64,000 bases of DNA from Aquamicrobium lusatiense (GCF_014201615.1 NZ_JACHEU010000006.1:49212-113211); one strand, 5' to 3'; counted from the first letter of the stretch, positions 18,612 through 27,992 are shown. Translations and numbers: made by a program. Notes: generated by a model from the letters alone, not told the origin.

Positions 18612-19388
18612 TCAGGCAGCTTTTTCGCTTCCGGCTTCCGCGCGCGGATCGAGGGTGAAGTTCACCTCCATCACGCGGACGTCGCCTTCATAGACCTCCG
18701 GCACCATGAACTCGGAGCCGCCGCCGTTGCAGCAGTCGTCGTCGATATACTGGTCGCCTTCAAAATAGGCCTGGCTGATCAGATCGCGCATACCGTCGGC
18801 GTGGATCCAGTAGTGGATATGCGCCGGGCGCCACGAGTGCCACTGCATGTATGTCTCGAGCAGCTCGCCGGTAGGACCGGCGTTCGGGATCTGGTAGGGA
18901 ACCGGCAGGATCGAGCGGCATTCGTAGCTACCGTCGGCCGCGGTCGTGATTTTTCCGCGGTAGTACTGCGGCGGGATATTGTCGTGGATGCCCGAGTACT
19001 TGCCGTCCGGGGTCGCATGCCAGACGTCGATCACAGCGCCGGCGACGGGCTGACCATTGAGACCGGTCACCTTGCCACGCATCACCATCTTGGGATGGCC
19101 GGCGTCCTGGTCGCGGATCGCCAGTGTCTCGGCCACGTTCGGTGCATTCTGGACGAAGTAGGGACCCTGGATGCAGGCGTGCGAGCCGCGGCGCTTCTCG
19201 TTCTCGATCTCGACAATGGTCGAGTTGAAAAACACGTCGATCAGCAGCGGGATCTCACCCGCACCTTGGGTCTTCGCGAGGTGCTGGAACCCGGCACGGT
19301 ATTCATCGAAGGTGACTTCGTGCCTGCGAAGGACGTCGCGAACGGCTTCGACGATGTCCAGGGTGATGTCTTTGGTCCGGTTTGACAT
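18612..19388 (-). CDS. tfdC: Chlorocatechol 1,2-dioxygenase
   Basis: 258-residue intradiol dioxygenase. The N-terminal dimerisation helices carry DVFFNSTI and the GPYF motif. Predicted Fe(III) ligands are Y131, Y165, H190 and H192 (HSWRPAHIH). It cleaves chlorocatechols to chloro-cis,cis-muconates. The sequence groups by eye with TfdC/ClcA (VPVPYQIPNAGPTGELL block). Hydroxyquinol dioxygenases are longer and the adjacent tfdB fits chlorocatechol better. A strong AGGAGG site precedes the ATG, and a TfdR-type operator lies about 70-105 bases upstream, inside the tail of tfdR. Confidence 0.93.
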   Translation of the reverse strand: MSNRTKDITLDIVEAVRDVLRRHEVTFDEYRAGFQHLAKTQGAGEIPLLIDVFFNSTIVEIENEKRRGSHACIQGPYFVQNAPNVAETLAIRDQDAGHPKMVMRGKVTGLNGQPVAGAVIDVWHATPDGKYSGIHDNIPPQYYRGKITTAADGSYECRSILPVPYQIPNAGPTGELLETYMQWHSWRPAHIHYWIHADGMRDLISQAYFEGDQYIDDDCCNGGGSEFMVPEVYEGDVRVMEVNFTLDPRAEAGSEKAA

Positions 19389-19452
19389 GTGCCTCTCCTC
19401 CTAAAGTGACTGCATTTGTCGCCTGGACCCTACGACCGACCAGATAATACTC

Positions 19453-20400
19453 TCAAATACCTTTTTTCTCGATTTCAAATACCGAATCCGTATCTCTCTG
19501 TGTGGCAAACTTCCCGGGATCGAGGGAAATCGAATGGAGACAATTGAGAAAGTGCTCCAGGATTGGCGCTTTCCGTTCGCTCGAATAGGCGCAGGCGATC
19601 TGGGCGCGGATGGGACAGTCGGCAATCGGCAGGAAGCGAAGCGTCGGAAATCGGAGCGCCGCGACTGATTCCGGCACGATGCTGCATCGCTTCCCGCTTG
19701 CCGTCAGCGCAAGACCGGCTGTGGTGTCGACGGCAGTGCTGTGAACCGGTGGAGTGATCGCCATTTCAGCAAATGCAGCAAGCACGGCATCGGCGAAGCT
19801 GGGGCGGTCGCCGCTTGGAAAGAGTACGAGCGGCAAGGTCGCCACATCCGCCATCGTGACTTCTGACCCTGAAGCGAGTGCCAGGTCCTGTGGGATCGCC
19901 GCAAAAAGTCTCTCATCGGCTACCTTCTCTACGGTTATGTCGGGTTCCACCGGATAGAACCGCGCAAAGCCGATATGGATCCGCCCGTCCCTGAGCGCAT
20001 TGATCTGTTCCTGCTTGCCCATGCGGGTCAGAGAGATTTCTGTCTCAGGCAGCGCTCGTTGAAACGCGCGGAGGGCAACCGGCACGGCCAGGTAGACCGG
20101 CGACCCGAAGAACGCGACATCGAGTTGCCCGATCTCGCCGGCATGCGCCGCCCGCGTGCGATCGACAGCCAGGGACGCATGGGCAAGAACCCGCTGCGCA
20201 TCCTGCAGGAACGTCCGCCCGGCTTCCGTCAGCGTCACCCCCTTCGGCGTGCGATTGAACAACGGCGCGCCAAGTTCGTACTCCAGCGCCTGGATCTGCC
20301 GGCTGATCGGCGGTTGCGAGATGTGCAGCTTCTCAGCTGCCCGGCCAATGTTGCCCTCTTCGGCCACGGCAACGAAGTACCTGAGCTGACGAAACTCCAT
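19453..20400 (-). CDS. tfdR: LysR-type activator of chlorocatechol genes
   Basis: 315-residue LysR protein of the CatR/ClcR/TfdR branch. The opening MEFRQLRYFVAVAEEGNIGRA and recognition helix (SQPPISRQIQALEYELG) are typical. The co-inducer domain follows and should sense (chloro)muconate. It is divergent from tfdD with a 97-base promoter containing a perfect operator, and upstream of tfdC in the same direction. Its own 3' coding end carries the operator for tfdC. Whether it responds to chloromuconate, muconate or both is unknown. Confidence 0.92.
   Translation of the reverse strand: MEFRQLRYFVAVAEEGNIGRAAEKLHISQPPISRQIQALEYELGAPLFNRTPKGVTLTEAGRTFLQDAQRVLAHASLAVDRTRAAHAGEIGQLDVAFFGSPVYLAVPVALRAFQRALPETEISLTRMGKQEQINALRDGRIHIGFARFYPVEPDITVEKVADERLFAAIPQDLALASGSEVTMADVATLPLVLFPSGDRPSFADAVLAAFAEMAITPPVHSTAVDTTAGLALTASGKRCSIVPESVAALRFPTLRFLPIADCPIRAQIACAYSSERKAPILEHFLNCLHSISLDPGKFATQRDTDSVFEIEKKGI
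19457..19493 (-). promoter_or_regulatory. TfdR-type operator for tfdC, inside the 3' end of tfdR
   Basis: ATAC-N7-GTAT at 19479-19493, then 18 bases, then a GTAT half-site (ATAC on + at 19457-19460), read toward tfdC. A further ATAC lies at 19447-19450. The dyad centre is about 98 bases from the tfdC start codon, fitting a LysR recognition site near -65 of a promoter with a short leader. It gives tfdC-tfdB their own promoter independent of tfdR readthrough. Confidence 0.75.
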
Positions 20401-20404
20401 CCTG

Positions 20405-20441
20405 ATACCTTTCCCGTATTTAGAAGCGCATCCATCGGTAT
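20405..20441 (+). promoter_or_regulatory. TfdR-type operator between tfdR and tfdD
   Basis: ATAC-N7-GTAT at 20405-20419, 18 bases, then GTAT at 20438-20441 within a CGGTA-TTT-TACCG palindrome (20436-20448). It reads toward tfdD, whose ATG is 57 bases further on. It lies directly upstream of the tfdR start, so it probably also mediates autoregulation, as in other catR/tfdR-type divergent promoters. Confidence 0.8.
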
Positions 20442-20497
20442 TTTACCGCAAGATGCCGCCTGCGCAAAATGGGTTCAACCGAATTTAGAGGCACCCC

Positions 20498-21643
20498 ATG
20501 CTCACGACACTCGACACCATACCGGAAGTAGCACGCATCGACCGCGTACAGACGACGATCGTCGACCTTCCCTTTCGTCGCCTCCAGAAATTCGCGCGTT
20601 TCGAGGCCCGCAACCAAAGCTCCCTGTTGATCAGGATCAATACCAGTTGCGGGGCCGAAGGCATCGGCGAGGCAATCGTGCCCTGCGGGCCGTGGTGGTC
20701 TGGCGACAGTATCGAAGCGATGCAGATCACGATCGAGCGATACCTTGCGCCGGCGCTGATCGGCCAGAACCCCTACGATATCGACCGGCTGATGTCGGAA
20801 CTTGGCGGACTCGTGCGGGACAACCGGTTTGCGAAGGCGGGCGTCGAAATGGCGCTCATGGATTTGGTCGGCAAGCTGCTCGACGTGCCCTGTCAGGTGC
20901 TTCTGGGTGGGATGCGCCGCGACGCCTGCCCGGTGGCCTGGCCGATTGCCAGCGGCGATGCCGCACGGGATGCCGATGAGATCGAAGCGATGCTCGCCTC
21001 CGGTCGGGCCTCGGCCTTCAAGGTCAAGATGGGTGCGACACGGATCCGAGATGATATTGTCCGTATCGAAAGACTGGCATGTGCTATTGATGGGCGCGCC
21101 GGTCTCAGGGTCGATCCCAACGAGTCCTGGACAGAGATTGAGGCGCTCGGCGCCCTTTCCGAACTCGCGCGGATCGGCGTCGAACTGATCGAACAGCCGC
21201 TTGAGCGGCGTGCAATCGACGCCTCTGCGAGGCTGGCTGCGAAGTCACCTGTGCCGATCATGATCGACGAAGGGGTGCAGACCGAGGCCGACACGATCGA
21301 GGTGGTTCGCAAGCACGCAGCTCACCTGATTTCGCTCAAGCTGATGAAAGCGGGTGGCATGCGCGCCTCGAAGCGTATGGCCGACATCGCTGAAGCGGCG
21401 GGCATCCCGCTCTACCTCGGGACGTTTCTCGAAACGTCGCTCGGCACGGCCGCCGGGCTGCACCTTGGGGCCGGGGTCGGCCTGCTGCCGCTCGGCGGCG
21501 AAATCATCGGCCCCATGCTGCTTGCTGAGGATATCGCGGCAAATCCGGTCTCCTACAGAAATGGAGCAGCGCAGCTTCCGGAAGGTCCGGGCCTCGGCAT
21601 CGAACTCGACGAAGACCGGGTCCGCCGATTCACCCGCGCGTGA
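20498..21643 (+). CDS. tfdD: Chloromuconate (or muconate) cycloisomerase
   Basis: 381-residue enolase-superfamily enzyme of the muconate lactonising type. Catalytic elements: KVK at 175-177, metal ligands D206 (RVDPNESW), E232 (IEQPLE) and D257 (MIDEG), and K281 (SLKLMKAGG). It cyclises chloromuconate to dienelactone with loss of chloride, or muconate to muconolactone. Context (tfdB, tfdC, tfdF) favours the chloromuconate role; sequence alone does not separate TfdD from CatB here. First gene after the divergent tfdR operator and head of a + strand operon continuing through the thiolase. Confidence 0.9.
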   Translation: MLTTLDTIPEVARIDRVQTTIVDLPFRRLQKFARFEARNQSSLLIRINTSCGAEGIGEAIVPCGPWWSGDSIEAMQITIERYLAPALIGQNPYDIDRLMSELGGLVRDNRFAKAGVEMALMDLVGKLLDVPCQVLLGGMRRDACPVAWPIASGDAARDADEIEAMLASGRASAFKVKMGATRIRDDIVRIERLACAIDGRAGLRVDPNESWTEIEALGALSELARIGVELIEQPLERRAIDASARLAAKSPVPIMIDEGVQTEADTIEVVRKHAAHLISLKLMKAGGMRASKRMADIAEAAGIPLYLGTFLETSLGTAAGLHLGAGVGLLPLGGEIIGPMLLAEDIAANPVSYRNGAAQLPEGPGLGIELDEDRVRRFTRA

Positions 21644-21674
21644 TGCGCGCGCGCAAAGTGGGAAGGAGAGAGCC

Positions 21675-21908
21675 ATGACCATGATGGCTGACATATCTGA
21701 ACTGCATTCCGGCACCGGCCATTGTGCCAAAGAGCAATGTGCCGGCGCCTGCGGTGCTTGCCGCGGTGATCGCTTCAAAGTGGACCCCGGAACCGTGTCG
21801 TTCCCATCCGAAGCCCAAAACAGTCCAATTCGGCGGGCGGTGATCGCCGGTGGTGGCGAGGTTCCGAGCCCCGGGTTTCTTGAACGGGTCTTCCCGTCCC
21901 TTGCCTGA
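21675..21908 (+). CDS. Small Cys-rich protein of unknown function in the tfd operon
   Basis: 77-residue ORF between tfdD and the CoA-transferase genes, 31 bases after tfdD, with a good ribosome site (GGAAGGAGAG ending 4 bases before the ATG region). Near the N-terminus is a Cys cluster C-X4-C-X3-C-X2-C (HCAKEQCAGACGACRGD), followed by a low-complexity tail. No signal peptide or membrane helix. I do not recognise a family. The cluster could bind a metal or Fe-S group. Against it: the tail looks undistinguished and codon bias is weaker than in its neighbours. Confidence 0.5.
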   Translation: MTMMADISELHSGTGHCAKEQCAGACGACRGDRFKVDPGTVSFPSEAQNSPIRRAVIAGGGEVPSPGFLERVFPSLA

Positions 21909-21955
21909 AGCCATTCAGGAACCTTCGCGGCAAATCCAGCTAGGGCATTTTCGAC

Positions 21956-22663
21956 ATGGACAAGACGATATCCAGCCTTGCCGGGGCGGTTTCCGGCATC
22001 CCCGACGGAGCTACGGTGATGATAGGAGGCTTCGGTGGCTCGGGCGCGCCGATCGAACTGATACACGCGCTGATCGACGCAGGCCCGAAAGGGCTCACTG
22101 TCATCAACAACAACGCCGGCAACGGCCACGTCGGGCTCGCGGCGCTGATCGAACAGGGTCAGGTCGCCAAGATGATCTGTTCCTTCCCGCGCTCGGCCGA
22201 CCCCAGGGTCTTCACCGAGCTTTACCTCTCGGGCGGGATCGAGCTTGAGATCGTGCCCCAAGGCACGTTGGCCGAGCGCATTCGGGCGGGCGGCGCGGGC
22301 ATTCCGGCCTTCTACACTCCGACGACCTACGGCACCGAACTTGCCGAGGGAAAGCCGACCGCCGAATTCGAGGGCCGGATGTATGTGCAGGAGCGCTGGC
22401 TGAAGGCGGACTACGCGCTCATTAAGGCCAAGGTGGGCGACTGCTTAGGCAACCTGACCTACCGGATGGCGGCGCGCAACTTCAACCCGATCATGGCGAC
22501 CGCGGCGAACCGGACGATCGCCCAGGTCTCGCATCTGGTCCCGCCGGGCGGCATCGACCCCGAAGCCGTCATCACGCCGGGCATCTTCGTCTCCGGAGTC
22601 GTCGAGGTTCCGAACCCGGCGCAGGAAGAGATCCTTAACCGGCGGGAGGCGGTTTACCCATGA
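21956..22663 (+). CDS. catI: 3-oxoadipate CoA-transferase, subunit A
   Basis: 235-residue alpha subunit of a class I CoA-transferase (CatI/PcaI type), with the Gly-rich motif GGFGGSGAPIEL near residue 24 and NNNAGNG. With subunit B it moves CoA from succinyl-CoA to 3-oxoadipate, the product of TfdF. It overlaps subunit B by 4 bases. Length and order match 3-oxoadipate:succinyl-CoA transferases rather than acetoacetate transferases. Confidence 0.92.
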   Translation: MDKTISSLAGAVSGIPDGATVMIGGFGGSGAPIELIHALIDAGPKGLTVINNNAGNGHVGLAALIEQGQVAKMICSFPRSADPRVFTELYLSGGIELEIVPQGTLAERIRAGGAGIPAFYTPTTYGTELAEGKPTAEFEGRMYVQERWLKADYALIKAKVGDCLGNLTYRMAARNFNPIMATAANRTIAQVSHLVPPGGIDPEAVITPGIFVSGVVEVPNPAQEEILNRREAVYP

Positions 22664-23346
22664 TGCTCGATCTTTCCCCCATCAAGCTCTCGAACGCGCA
22701 GATCGCGTGGCGGGCCGCGCAGGACATCGAGGACGGAGCTTACGTGAACCTCGGGATCGGCTTTCCCGAAATGGTCGCGAAGTTCCAGCCCGAAGGCCGC
22801 GAAGCCATCTTCCACACCGAGAACGGCGTGCTCGGGTTCGGCGAGGCGCCGAAGGCCGGCGAAGAGGACTGGGACCTCATCAACGCCGGCAAGAAAGCGA
22901 TCACGCTGAAGCCTGGCTCGGCCTTCTTCCATCACGCCGACAGCTTCGCGATGGTCCGGGGCGGGCATCTCGATTTGGCGATCCTCGGCGCATACGAGGT
23001 GGCCCAGAACGGCGATCTCGCGAACTGGTCGACGGGCCGGGGCGGCGTGCCAGCCGTCGGCGGCGCCATGGACCTCGTGCACGGCGCGAAGCGGGTCGCG
23101 GTCATCACAGATCACACTACCAAGAAGGGCGAGCCGAAACTGCTGGAGAGCTGCACGCTTCCCCTGACCGGCGTCGGATGCGTGACCCGCGTCTACACCT
23201 CGCTCTGCGTGGTCGACATCGAGGATGGCCATTTCGTCCTGCGCGAGAAACTGCCCTCCATCTCGGTCGAGGATCTGCAATCCGTGACCGGCGCGGTGCT
23301 GGTCATCAAAGGGCCGGTCTCCGATCTGGTCGTACCAGAAGTCTGA
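22660..23346 (+). CDS. catJ: 3-oxoadipate CoA-transferase, subunit B
   Basis: 228-residue beta subunit (CatJ/PcaJ). The catalytic glutamate is E54 in the signature FHTENGVLGFGEAP. Other family segments: NLGIGFPEMVA and GGHLDLAILGAYEV. It completes the heterodimer with the preceding gene, coupled by a 4-base overlap. The thiolase starts 9 bases after its stop, so the funnel from 3-oxoadipate to succinyl-CoA and acetyl-CoA is one operon. Confidence 0.93.
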   Translation: MMLDLSPIKLSNAQIAWRAAQDIEDGAYVNLGIGFPEMVAKFQPEGREAIFHTENGVLGFGEAPKAGEEDWDLINAGKKAITLKPGSAFFHHADSFAMVRGGHLDLAILGAYEVAQNGDLANWSTGRGGVPAVGGAMDLVHGAKRVAVITDHTTKKGEPKLLESCTLPLTGVGCVTRVYTSLCVVDIEDGHFVLREKLPSISVEDLQSVTGAVLVIKGPVSDLVVPEV

Positions 23347-23355
23347 TGGAAGAAC

Positions 23356-24558
<1,203 letters not shown>

Positions 24559-24682
24559 AGTTTGCGACTCGGGAAGCCATGGCGCCGAAATTTGACTTGT
24601 CGGTGCCCCGTGAACGACCCCAGGAGTGACTGTCATCAGTCGAGGCTCGGCTGACTTGCCCGCCTTCATTGGGCAGCTTTTC

Positions 24683-24704
24683 GAGGCGTTGTTGCACAAA
24701 TCGG
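24683..24704. repeat. Possible IS end (GTTGTTGCACAAATC type)
   Basis: The segment resembles terminal inverted repeats common in IS5-group elements (a GGCGTTGTTGCACAAATC-like tip). No partner repeat or transposase of that type is found next to it, so it looks like a solo end left by an old rearrangement just downstream of the tfd operon. Confidence 0.4.
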
Positions 24705-24754
24705 GGTCTGACCGCGGTTCCCCTTTCCCCGGACGGATCTAGGCTACGGCCACT

Positions 24755-24900
24755 GTGACTATAATTGGTGTTGATCTTGCGAAGCAGGTCTTTCAACCGC
24801 ATGGAGCGACAGCAGGCGGCGAGATCGTGTTTCGCAAGAAACTGTTGCCTAAGCAGTTCCTAGCATTCAGGCAGATGCATCCCCTGGTGCACGAGACAAT
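24755..24900 (+). pseudogene. IS110-family transposase, N-terminal fragment
   Basis: From a GTG at 24755 the frame reads like the first 45-50 residues of IS110 transposases: IIGVDLAKQVFQPHG with the first catalytic Asp of the DEDD motif, then EIVFRKKL. Similarity then stops and the frame runs into unrelated sequence that joins the permease fragment. Intact IS110 transposases exceed 300 residues, so this is a remnant. Confidence 0.75.
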
Positions 24901-24966
24901 GACCGGTCTGCTTCTACTTCGCCTTGCTGGGGGTAGGGCCGACCTCCTAAACGTGGGTGCGGGGCT

Positions 24967-25323
24967 GTGGTGCCGGTCCTGTGCGGCGGCGCGATCCTCG
25001 CGGTGTCAATCTATGGCGGGTATTTCAACGGCGGGCTCGGGATCATGCTACTCGCCACTTTCAGCCTGCTGGGCCACACCGACCTGCACGGGATGAACGG
25101 CCTGAAGAACCTCTTGTCAGCGGTATTGTCGCTGATCTCGGCTGCAGCCTTCGTCTGGGCCGGACTGATTGCCTGGGAGCAGGCGCTGATCCTGGCGGTG
25201 AGTGCGACGGCGGGCGGCTACGCCGGGGCCCGGCTGAGCCGCCGCATCGTGCGCACGGATCTGTTGCGCTGGTTCATCACGCTGGTGGGCGCGGCGATGA
25301 CCATCGCCTTCTTCCTCGCCTGA
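24967..25323 (+). pseudogene. TauE/SafE sulfite-exporter-type permease, C-terminal half only
   Basis: About 118 residues matching the second half of TauE/SafE permeases: the repeat motif YGGYFNGGLGIMLLATFSLLG, then DLHGMNGLKNLLSAV, and three hydrophobic helices. Full proteins are about 250 residues with two such halves. The 5' half is gone and transposase sequence abuts it, so a rearrangement removed it. It may be the left edge of older host DNA or of the second catabolic island. Confidence 0.8.
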
Positions 25324-25352
25324 CGGCGCAGAAGCAGGGCGCCCGGTCCGAC

Positions 25353-26147
25353 CTACCGCCGATAGAGGATCGGGAACCAATCCTCGCGCAGCACCTGTCC
25401 CGGGGTCATGCCGTGCCCGGGGTAGGGCGGCGAGGTCCGGCCGGGACGCTCCACATAGCGCGCGTCATCACCCACCAGCCTGAGCGAGAAGGCCCGGCGG
25501 CGGGTCTGGGTCGTGTTGCCGCGCGCGCCGTGCAGGATGCCGTAATTGAAGGCCACCGCATCGCCCGGTTCCATTGCCCATTCGCGGATATCCATACCCT
25601 CGGCGTCGGGATCGGGCACCGGCATATAGGCGTCGTCCTCGGGGTAGAAGCTGGTCTCGGCCAGCCAGCGCGTCGGCAGCACCGGCTTCGGCCAGGCATG
25701 GCTGCCCGCGACGCAGCGCAGGCTCGCCTCGCGCACCGGATCCATCGGCGACCAGAAGCTGACGGTCTGCTTGCCCTCGACGAAGTAATAGGGGCCGTCC
25801 TGATGCCAGGGCGTCGGCTTCGAGGTGCCGGGCTCCTTGACCAGCACATGGTCGTGGAACATCTGCACCTGCTGCGAGCGCATCAGATCCGCCGCCACCT
25901 CGGCCGCCGGGGAATGGCGGATCGCCTGTTCGAATTCCGGGATGCGGGTCCAGTTGCAGTAATCGTCGAAGAACCGCCCGCCCTCGCCGGCTTTCAGGTT
26001 CTCGGCGGCATAGGGGCCGGGCTCGGTCATGTTGCGTTCGATGCCCTCGCGGATCTGGTCCACATGGTCCTTGAACAGGCCCTTGATCAGCACCACCCCG
26101 TCGCGCTGGAAGGCGTCGATATCCGCTTCGGTCACCAGATCATGCAT
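25353..26147 (-). CDS. Phytanoyl-CoA dioxygenase (PhyH) family Fe(II)/2-oxoglutarate oxygenase
   Basis: 264 residues. The 2-His-1-Asp iron triad is visible as HQD in TPWHQDGPYY (near residue 115) with a distal His in YGILHGARGN (near 208), followed by an Arg-rich 2-oxoglutarate segment (TRRRAFSLRL). PhyH enzymes hydroxylate acyl chains or small molecules using O2 and 2-oxoglutarate. The start has a GGAG site. Divergent LysR neighbour at 26229 suggests a regulator-target pair. It may add a hydroxyl to the island's substrate; no substrate can be read. Confidence 0.88.
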   Translation of the reverse strand: MHDLVTEADIDAFQRDGVVLIKGLFKDHVDQIREGIERNMTEPGPYAAENLKAGEGGRFFDDYCNWTRIPEFEQAIRHSPAAEVAADLMRSQQVQMFHDHVLVKEPGTSKPTPWHQDGPYYFVEGKQTVSFWSPMDPVREASLRCVAGSHAWPKPVLPTRWLAETSFYPEDDAYMPVPDPDAEGMDIREWAMEPGDAVAFNYGILHGARGNTTQTRRRAFSLRLVGDDARYVERPGRTSPPYPGHGMTPGQVLREDWFPILYRR

Positions 26148-26228
26148 CGCGAGTCTCCTTTGTCAGGGCAAGGTAGACCCGCCAGAATTTAGTTTCCAAT
26201 CATATATCTTCATAGAATAAATAGCCTC

Positions 26229-27107
26229 ATGCTATCCATTACCCTGCGCCAATACGAATATGTCGTCGCCGTTGCCGAGGCCCGCAGCGTGACCGCCGCC
26301 GCCGCGCGGTTGCATGTGTCGCAGCCCTCGCTGTCGGTGGCGATCAGCCGGGTCGAGGCGATCCTCGGCGAAAGGATCTTCCTGCGCCGCAAGGGGTCGG
26401 TGATCGTCGTCACCCCCTTCGGCCACCGGCTGGTGGAACGGGCAGGCCAGCTGCTGGCGCTGGCCCGCGGCCTCGAAGGCGGGGCCGAGGCGGCGCGGCC
26501 CGTGGTCCTGGGCTGTTTCGAGGATATCGCGCCCTGGTATCTGGCCCCGCTCCTCGACCGGCTGGAGGCGCGGGTCCCGGGGCTGTCCTTCCGCGGGCAG
26601 GAAGGGCGCTTTGCCAGCCTCGCCCGCGATCTGGCCGAGGGGCGGGTCGATGTCGTCCTCTCCTACGACATCGGCTTCGACGCCCGTTTCGAGCGCCGCA
26701 AGCTGCGCAGCGTGGAACCGGTGGCCTTCCTGCGGCAGGGGCATCCGCTGGCCGACCTGCCCGCTGTGACGCTGGAACAACTGGCCGCGCATCCGCTCAT
26801 CCTGTCGAGCGAGGGCCTGTCCGAAACCTATGTCCAGTCGCTGTTCGAGGCTCTGGGCCTGACGCCACAGATCGCGCACCGGGCTTCATCGCTGGAGCTG
26901 ATGCGCTCCTTCGCCGCGCATGGGAAGGGAATCGGCATCAGCTATTCCAACCCGCCGGGCAGCCTCAGCTACGACGGCGGCGCGCTGGTCACGCGGCCCA
27001 TCGCCAGCCCCAGCGCGGCGGCGGATCTGTTCCTGTTCTGGTCGGCCCTGCGCAGCGACCGCCCGGATCTGCGCCCCATCCTGTCGGCCATTACCGGGTT
27101 CTTCTGA
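26229..27107 (+). CDS. LysR-family regulator divergent from the PhyH gene
   Basis: 292 residues of the CysB/OxyR-like branch: MLSITLRQYEYVVAVAEARSV opening, recognition helix SQPSLSVAISRVEAILGE, then an effector domain. The 81-base gap to the PhyH gene is AT-rich (CATATATCTTCATAG region) and should hold both promoters, the classical layout for a LysR protein controlling its divergent neighbour. Effector unknown. Confidence 0.88.
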   Translation: MLSITLRQYEYVVAVAEARSVTAAAARLHVSQPSLSVAISRVEAILGERIFLRRKGSVIVVTPFGHRLVERAGQLLALARGLEGGAEAARPVVLGCFEDIAPWYLAPLLDRLEARVPGLSFRGQEGRFASLARDLAEGRVDVVLSYDIGFDARFERRKLRSVEPVAFLRQGHPLADLPAVTLEQLAAHPLILSSEGLSETYVQSLFEALGLTPQIAHRASSLELMRSFAAHGKGIGISYSNPPGSLSYDGGALVTRPIASPSAAADLFLFWSALRSDRPDLRPILSAITGFF

Positions 27108-27225
27108 CCGAGTTCTCTGACGGGGTGCGCACCGGGGGGCAGGCCCTTTCCATTGCCCCACAGAATGCAACCTTGGCGGGGAAAACGTGGCAGGGCAGGG
27201 GCGGGTCGCGCCGCGGATTGGGCCT

Positions 27226-27930
27226 TCAGGCGTCCTGCACCGCCCCGGAGTTGAGCCAGTCGGTAATCACCCAGGCGAGGGCCTGAGGCTGTTCTGCCGG
27301 CAGCATATGTCCCGCCTCGGGGATGACGCAGAAGCGGGCGCCCAAGCGTTCGGCCATCCCCGCCTGCGCCTCGGTCGCGATCACCGCATCCTGATCCGCA
27401 GCGACCACCAGCACCGGTTTTCCGCTGTCCCGCAGCAATGCGGTGCGGTCGGGCCGCTGGGCGCAGGCGCGGCTGTGGGCGGCAAAGCGCGCCGGGCCAT
27501 AGTCCCGCACGGATTGCGCGCGCTCGGTCTGCAAGCTGAGATTGGCGGCGTTTCGGGGGTGATAGGCCCGCGCCGAGGCTACCTCGACCAGGGCGGCATA
27601 GCCCCCCGCCTCGGCCTGCCGGGCGCGGTCCTCACGGGCGGCGGCGGCGGCCGGGCTGTCGGCACCGGTAGCAGAGTTGATCAGGATCACGCCATCGACA
27701 CGCTCGGCCGCCTGGGCCAGGACGGCCAGCGCCACGTACCCACCGAAGGAATGCCCCGCGACCACGAAGCGCGGCGGGGCCTGAGCCAGGATGCTGCGCG
27801 CAATCGCGTCGACATCGGGCAGAGCGGGACACTCCAGCGCAAGGCAGGCAATGCCCTCGGGCATCGCGGCCATCATCGGGGCAAAGGTCGCCGGGGTGTT
27901 GTTGATGCCAGGGATGAGAAGGAGGGTCAT
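27226..27930 (-). CDS. Alpha/beta-fold hydrolase
   Basis: 234 residues from the ATG at 27930, chosen for a GAGG site and because the fold starts there (MTLLLIPGINN). Nucleophile elbow GHSFGG near residue 83, Asp in AADQDAV and His in EAGHMLP form a triad. It is not a dienelactone hydrolase, which uses a Cys nucleophile. No operon partner on its strand. Substrate unknown; an ester or C-C hydrolase role in the neighbouring pathway is possible. Confidence 0.8.
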   Translation of the reverse strand: MTLLLIPGINNTPATFAPMMAAMPEGIACLALECPALPDVDAIARSILAQAPPRFVVAGHSFGGYVALAVLAQAAERVDGVILINSATGADSPAAAAAREDRARQAEAGGYAALVEVASARAYHPRNAANLSLQTERAQSVRDYGPARFAAHSRACAQRPDRTALLRDSGKPVLVVAADQDAVIATEAQAGMAERLGARFCVIPEAGHMLPAEQPQALAWVITDWLNSGAVQDA

Positions 27931-27971
27931 GGCGGCCTCGGTCGCTGGAGAAGGGAACGCGCGTGTCATTA

Positions 27972-27992
27972 GATAATTAGTTACACATTATC
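27972..27992. promoter_or_regulatory. Inverted repeat GATAAT-N9-ATTATC between hydrolase and padR genes
   Basis: Perfect 6-bp arms in an unusually AT-rich patch of a GC-rich region, 42 bases upstream of the hydrolase start and 178 bases before the PadR gene. It is a candidate regulator site for the hydrolase promoter. No factor is assigned. Confidence 0.45.

Noticed and set aside
27226..27930. This alpha/beta hydrolase as the missing dienelactone hydrolase
   Set aside because: Its nucleophile elbow is GHSFGG (Ser). TfdE-type enzymes have Cys, and the gene lies beyond the IS scar in another island with no TfdR operator.
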